64,000 nucleotides of DNA from JAQBQB01 sp963757185 (GTDB lineage Bacteria; Gemmatimonadota; Gemmatimonadetes; Gemmatimonadales; Gemmatimonadaceae). The notes under the pieces are model-generated. The model ran no database searches, was not told where the DNA came from, and worked only from the letters and a program-made list of their open reading frames with translations. Position 1 is the first letter of the stretch, and the number at the start of each line of letters is the position of its first letter. A program made the translations under genes and the position numbers. Of this stretch, positions 61,485 to 64,000 are shown one piece after another. The stretch covers positions 620,001-684,000 of the forward strand of contig CAVWQI010000002.1 of the NCBI GenBank assembly GCA_963757185.1, given 5' to 3'.

Positions 61485-61502
61485 CGAACGTACAAGCCGA
61501 CT
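61479..61502 (+). repeat. attC left-arm remnant after the M48 gene
   Basis: GCCTGACGAACG-TACAAGCCGAC, resembling GCCTAACGAACGCTGAAGCTGAC. The right arm is not recognisable. Confidence 0.5.
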
Positions 61503-61519
61503 AGCCACGAGCATTGGTG

Positions 61520-62353
61520 ATGCTGACTTCGCGACGCCTCCCTCTGTTCTTGCTCGCGCTCTCGTGCTCCGCGTGCGACGGCGATTCGGCGCTGCATCGC
61601 CTGGCGATCCCCGAGCACGAGGCGCTCGCGAAGGCCTTCCTGGACAGCGCTCGAGCGGGAAACATCGATTATGCCATCCGGGTTGCCGGCCCCAGCTCCC
61701 AGCAAATGCCCGGCGTTCGCGACAGCCTGCGGTCGGCGCTCTCCAAGCTGCCCGGCGGCGCGATCGACACGATCCGGCTGATAGGAGTGAACCGACGATC
61801 GCAGAGCGGCGTGACGACCTCTGACCTGACGTATGAGATCCACACGCCGCAGGGCTGGGGACTCTGCGTGATCCGCGTCAACGAAGAGTTGAATCTTCGG
61901 TTCGTCGACGGATTCACCGGCCAGCCACTTGCCGGCTCGCTGGAGGAACTCAACTCGTTCCGTCGCGGCCGCGGCGGCCTTGTGCCTTGGAGTGTTCTCT
62001 TTGCCGCCATTCTCTGCGTCGCCTTCTCGATAGTTACCGCGGTCAGGATGGTTCGATCCAACCTGCCGAAACGCGGTTGGTGGGCGTTGTTGTCCCTGGT
62101 CGGTGGCGGAGGACTCCTCGTCGATTGGACGTCCGGCGAAATAGGATTGCGTCTATTTCTAGTTCAGCTCCTCTCGGTGTCGTTCGCGCGCGCGGGCCCC
62201 GCCGCGCCTTGGATTCTCAGCGTATCGGTCCCTTTTGGGGCGATTCTGGCGTGGATCGAATTGCGAAGCTACGCATCGGTCCCTCAGTCGCCCGCCCTGC
62301 CGTCGCCGTCCTCTCTCATCCGCCGCCGGCCGTCGTCGCGCGGCGTCCTTTAG
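61520..62353 (+). CDS. Lipoprotein with C-terminal membrane helices
   Basis: 277 residues from MLTSRRLPLFLLALSCSACDGD (GTG 61514 also possible), Cys at the lipobox. Soluble part HRLAIPEHEALAKAFLDSARAGNIDYAIRVAGPSSQQMP and YEIHTPQGWGLCVIRVNEE; three hydrophobic helices follow (VLFAAILCVAFSIVTAV, WWALLSLVGGGGLLVDW, WILSVSVPFGAILAWI). Function unknown. Confidence 0.6.
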   Translation: MLTSRRLPLFLLALSCSACDGDSALHRLAIPEHEALAKAFLDSARAGNIDYAIRVAGPSSQQMPGVRDSLRSALSKLPGGAIDTIRLIGVNRRSQSGVTTSDLTYEIHTPQGWGLCVIRVNEELNLRFVDGFTGQPLAGSLEELNSFRRGRGGLVPWSVLFAAILCVAFSIVTAVRMVRSNLPKRGWWALLSLVGGGGLLVDWTSGEIGLRLFLVQLLSVSFARAGPAAPWILSVSVPFGAILAWIELRSYASVPQSPALPSPSSLIRRRPSSRGVL

Positions 62354-62363
62354 GGAAACCGTG

Positions 62364-63777
62364 ATGCGTAGACTCCTGGCGCTTTTGGCGTTCGCGGCCG
62401 CATGCGGCGGCTCTGATTCGACCACGCCGGCGACTCAGCGAGGGCTGCGGGTCGTCGGCGGCGGCGGATCCGCTGATACGGCAACGGCCATTTTTGGCCA
62501 AGCCTTGATCATCGAGGTACGCGACTCGACGCGGGGCACTCGCCCCGCTCGGAACGGTCGTGCGTTTCACCTCGAGCAACGTATCGATCTCGGCGCTCGA
62601 CGCGAGCACGTTCACCTCATTCGTCTCTCATGAGACGGATGGCACGGGTCGGGCCGCCGTGCTCGTCCGCCTTGGAGCCGTCGCCGGCATCGGGCACGTG
62701 GTGGTCAACGTTCCGGCGATGGCCCTTCTGGACACGGTGAGTTATACCATCCTGCCCGCGTCGGCCTCGCGCGTGACCATCGTGCCAGCGGACACGCTGG
62801 TCGACGTCGGTCACACGTTCAAGTTCCGGGGTGGTGTCGTCGATCAATTCGGGAATACTCGCGCCGATCCGGTGGCCTGGACCGTGGAGCAAGGTGCCAC
62901 GGTGACGCCCGACGGCTCGTTCACGGCCTCTCAAGTCGCGCGGTATCACGTCACGGCAACGGTCACGATCGGGGGAACTACACGCACGGTCACGCCGACC
63001 GTGAGTGTCGTCCCCAGTATCCGGGTCGCGGCCTGGCGCAACAGCCACATCGTCGTCATGGATCTCGATGGCGGCAACATTCACGATCTCACCACGGTCG
63101 CCGATGGCGGGATCGGCGGCAGCGCGCAATGGATGCCGGATCGCGCCAGCGTGATCTACTCGACGGATGTTTCCGATCGTCAGACTCTGTATGTCGCCGA
63201 CACGAACGGCACCGTGCGCCCGTTCTTCAGCTCCACGCCGCCAAACGTGACGCACCAAGCCGAGCCGCGTGTGACGCCCGACGGTCAATGGGTGGTGTTC
63301 GCCGCCTACGATACCCGCTGCGCCCTCTACTGCCTCTATCGCGCCCGTCCCGACGGCACGGGCGCCGAGCTACTCAGCTCGGCGGTCAACGGATCGAATC
63401 CGGTATTCGCACCGTCTCCAGACGGGTCACGAGTCGCGTTTTCCGTAGGGGCGGGAGTTCGGATATTCGACGTCGGCACGAAGACGATGTCGACGTGGAC
63501 GCTCAACCCCGCGTCGTCGCCCGCGTGGGCGCCGGACGGGTCGAAGATCGCGGTCGTACAAAACGGCTCCCTTGCCCTGATCGACCCCAGCGGATCGGTA
63601 ATTCGGACGTTGCCAACGAGCCCGCGGTCGAGCGACGCGCGCATTGCGTGGCTGTCGGACAGCCGATTCCTGCTCGCGCGATCGGCGAGCGGCACATTCG
63701 ATCTCATCGACACGCAGACTGGCGACGCAATCCCGCTCCCGTTCACGAGCGGGATTGCGGCTATGAGCGTCCGTTAA
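62364..63777 (+). pseudogene. TolB-like propeller lipoprotein with Ig-like region, frameshifted
   Basis: Signal MRRLLALLAFAAACGGSD (lipobox AAAC). Ig-like start ALIIEVRDS is in one frame; from near 62537 the continuation is in another: RALAPLGTVVRFTSSNVSISALDAS. Removing one G from a CGGGG run joins them. Then Ig-like ADTLVDVGHTFKFRGGVVDQFGNTRADPVAWTVE, and TolB/WD40-type repeats IVVMDLDGGNIHDL, PRVTPDGQWVVFAAYD, PVFAPSPDGSRVAFSVG, SPAWAPDGSKIAVVQNG. Length 3n+1. Likely an envelope protein. Confidence 0.8.
63727..63758. terminator. 12-bp hairpin at convergent gene ends
   Basis: GCAATCCCGCTC and GAGCGGGATTGC around an 8-base loop, inside the last codons of the TolB-like gene and 16 bases from the convergent stop. 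Could terminate or stall transcription from both sides; no T tract. Confidence 0.45.
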
Positions 63778-64000
63778 GCGGCGAGGAACTTCCGGATGTT
63801 CTCGATCTGACCGTTCCAGCCGTTGCTGTTCATGCTGAACGCCTTCGCGCGGCGTGATTCAGGAATCGCGTCGAAGCCCGACTCGACGATCGAGAGACGC
63901 GTCCCGCCGGCGACCTCCTCGAGCGTGAACGTCACGAGCGTCGTCGGCTCGGCGGCGTAGTCGACGCCCTCTTCGATCGCATACGGGTGCCACCGGAACG
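63774..64000 (-). CDS. SRPBCC/AHSA1 family protein, C-terminal part
   Basis: Runs off the window edge. Visible residues: FRWHPYAIEEGVDYAAEPTTLVTFTLEEVAGGTRLSIVESGFDAIPESRRAKAFSMNSNGWNGQIENIRKFLAA. FTLEEVAGGTRLSIVESGFD and NGWNGQIENIRKF are classic for the SRPBCC/AHSA1 group. Its TAA overlaps the TAA of the TolB-like gene on the other strand (TTAA at 63774-63777). Confidence 0.85.
   Translation of the reverse strand, partial: FRWHPYAIEEGVDYAAEPTTLVTFTLEEVAGGTRLSIVESGFDAIPESRRAKAFSMNSNGWNGQIENIRKFLAA

Noticed and set aside
1..64000. CRISPR arrays, rRNA or tRNA genes
   Set aside because: No regularly spaced short repeats other than attC sites, and no tRNA cloverleaf or rRNA sequence was recognised.

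Overview
The window is high-GC bacterial chromosome with densely packed genes, many joined by 4-base ATGA start/stop overlaps. Gene content points to Gemmatimonadota, probably soil or rhizosphere: PadR plus ADOP-type duplicated permease, DUF305 next to an LVIVD-repeat protein, tandem DUF2891 proteins, many small lipoproteins and a very large cyclic beta-1,2-glucan synthase. The phylum call is inference from gene families; there is no rRNA or other marker.

Layout. 1-6.4 kb: secreted proteins on the minus strand (LIC_10091 family, two DUF2891 paralogues, GH43 lipoprotein). 6.5-11.7 kb: aldo/keto reductase, a coupled group of small genes including a CPCC-cupin fusion, a YCII protein beside a frameshifted ECF-type sigma factor, and two monooxygenase-fold proteins. 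11.9-15.6 kb: lipoprotein, then PadR and ADOP permease behind a perfect 21-bp inverted repeat. 16-23 kb: split LigD polymerase and ligase genes (both frameshifted), a Holliday-junction-resolvase-like protein, a histidine kinase, AlkD-like protein, acetyltransferase, a long inverted-repeat element and a membrane metallophosphoesterase. 23-27.9 kb: DUF305/LVIVD pair and an ABC-2 exporter.

28.2-36.06 kb is a gene-cassette array: ten complete attC sites of about 32-123 bp plus a terminal half site, all in one orientation, with no integron integrase in the window. Cassettes carry a dihydrofolate-reductase-like enzyme, small membrane proteins, lipoproteins and several decayed copies. The most striking feature is a decayed IS110-family element (31481-32671) inserted exactly in the R' core of an attC site. 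Its non-coding end folds on paper into two bridge-RNA (seekRNA) loops whose guide segments match the attC/cassette junction and the element's own ends. An IS3-family remnant lies in a later cassette. A further solitary attC (60658-60758) precedes an M48 peptidase gene, and attC half sites follow genes near 45.0, 45.6 and 61.5 kb, so cassette insertions are scattered beyond the array.

36-46 kb: an ArsR-SRPBCC-DHFR-like operon, two methyltransferases, cupin, SIMPL, DinB and other small proteins. 47-55.6 kb: the 2.8-thousand-residue NdvB-type synthase. 55.6-64 kb: alpha/beta hydrolase, a VOC protein followed by a rifamycin phosphotransferase (Rph-like), DUF6174 lipoprotein, M48 peptidase, a frameshifted TolB-like lipoprotein and a partial SRPBCC gene at the edge. 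Five otherwise good genes each carry exactly one extra base, which looks more like a sequence-quality problem than biology.
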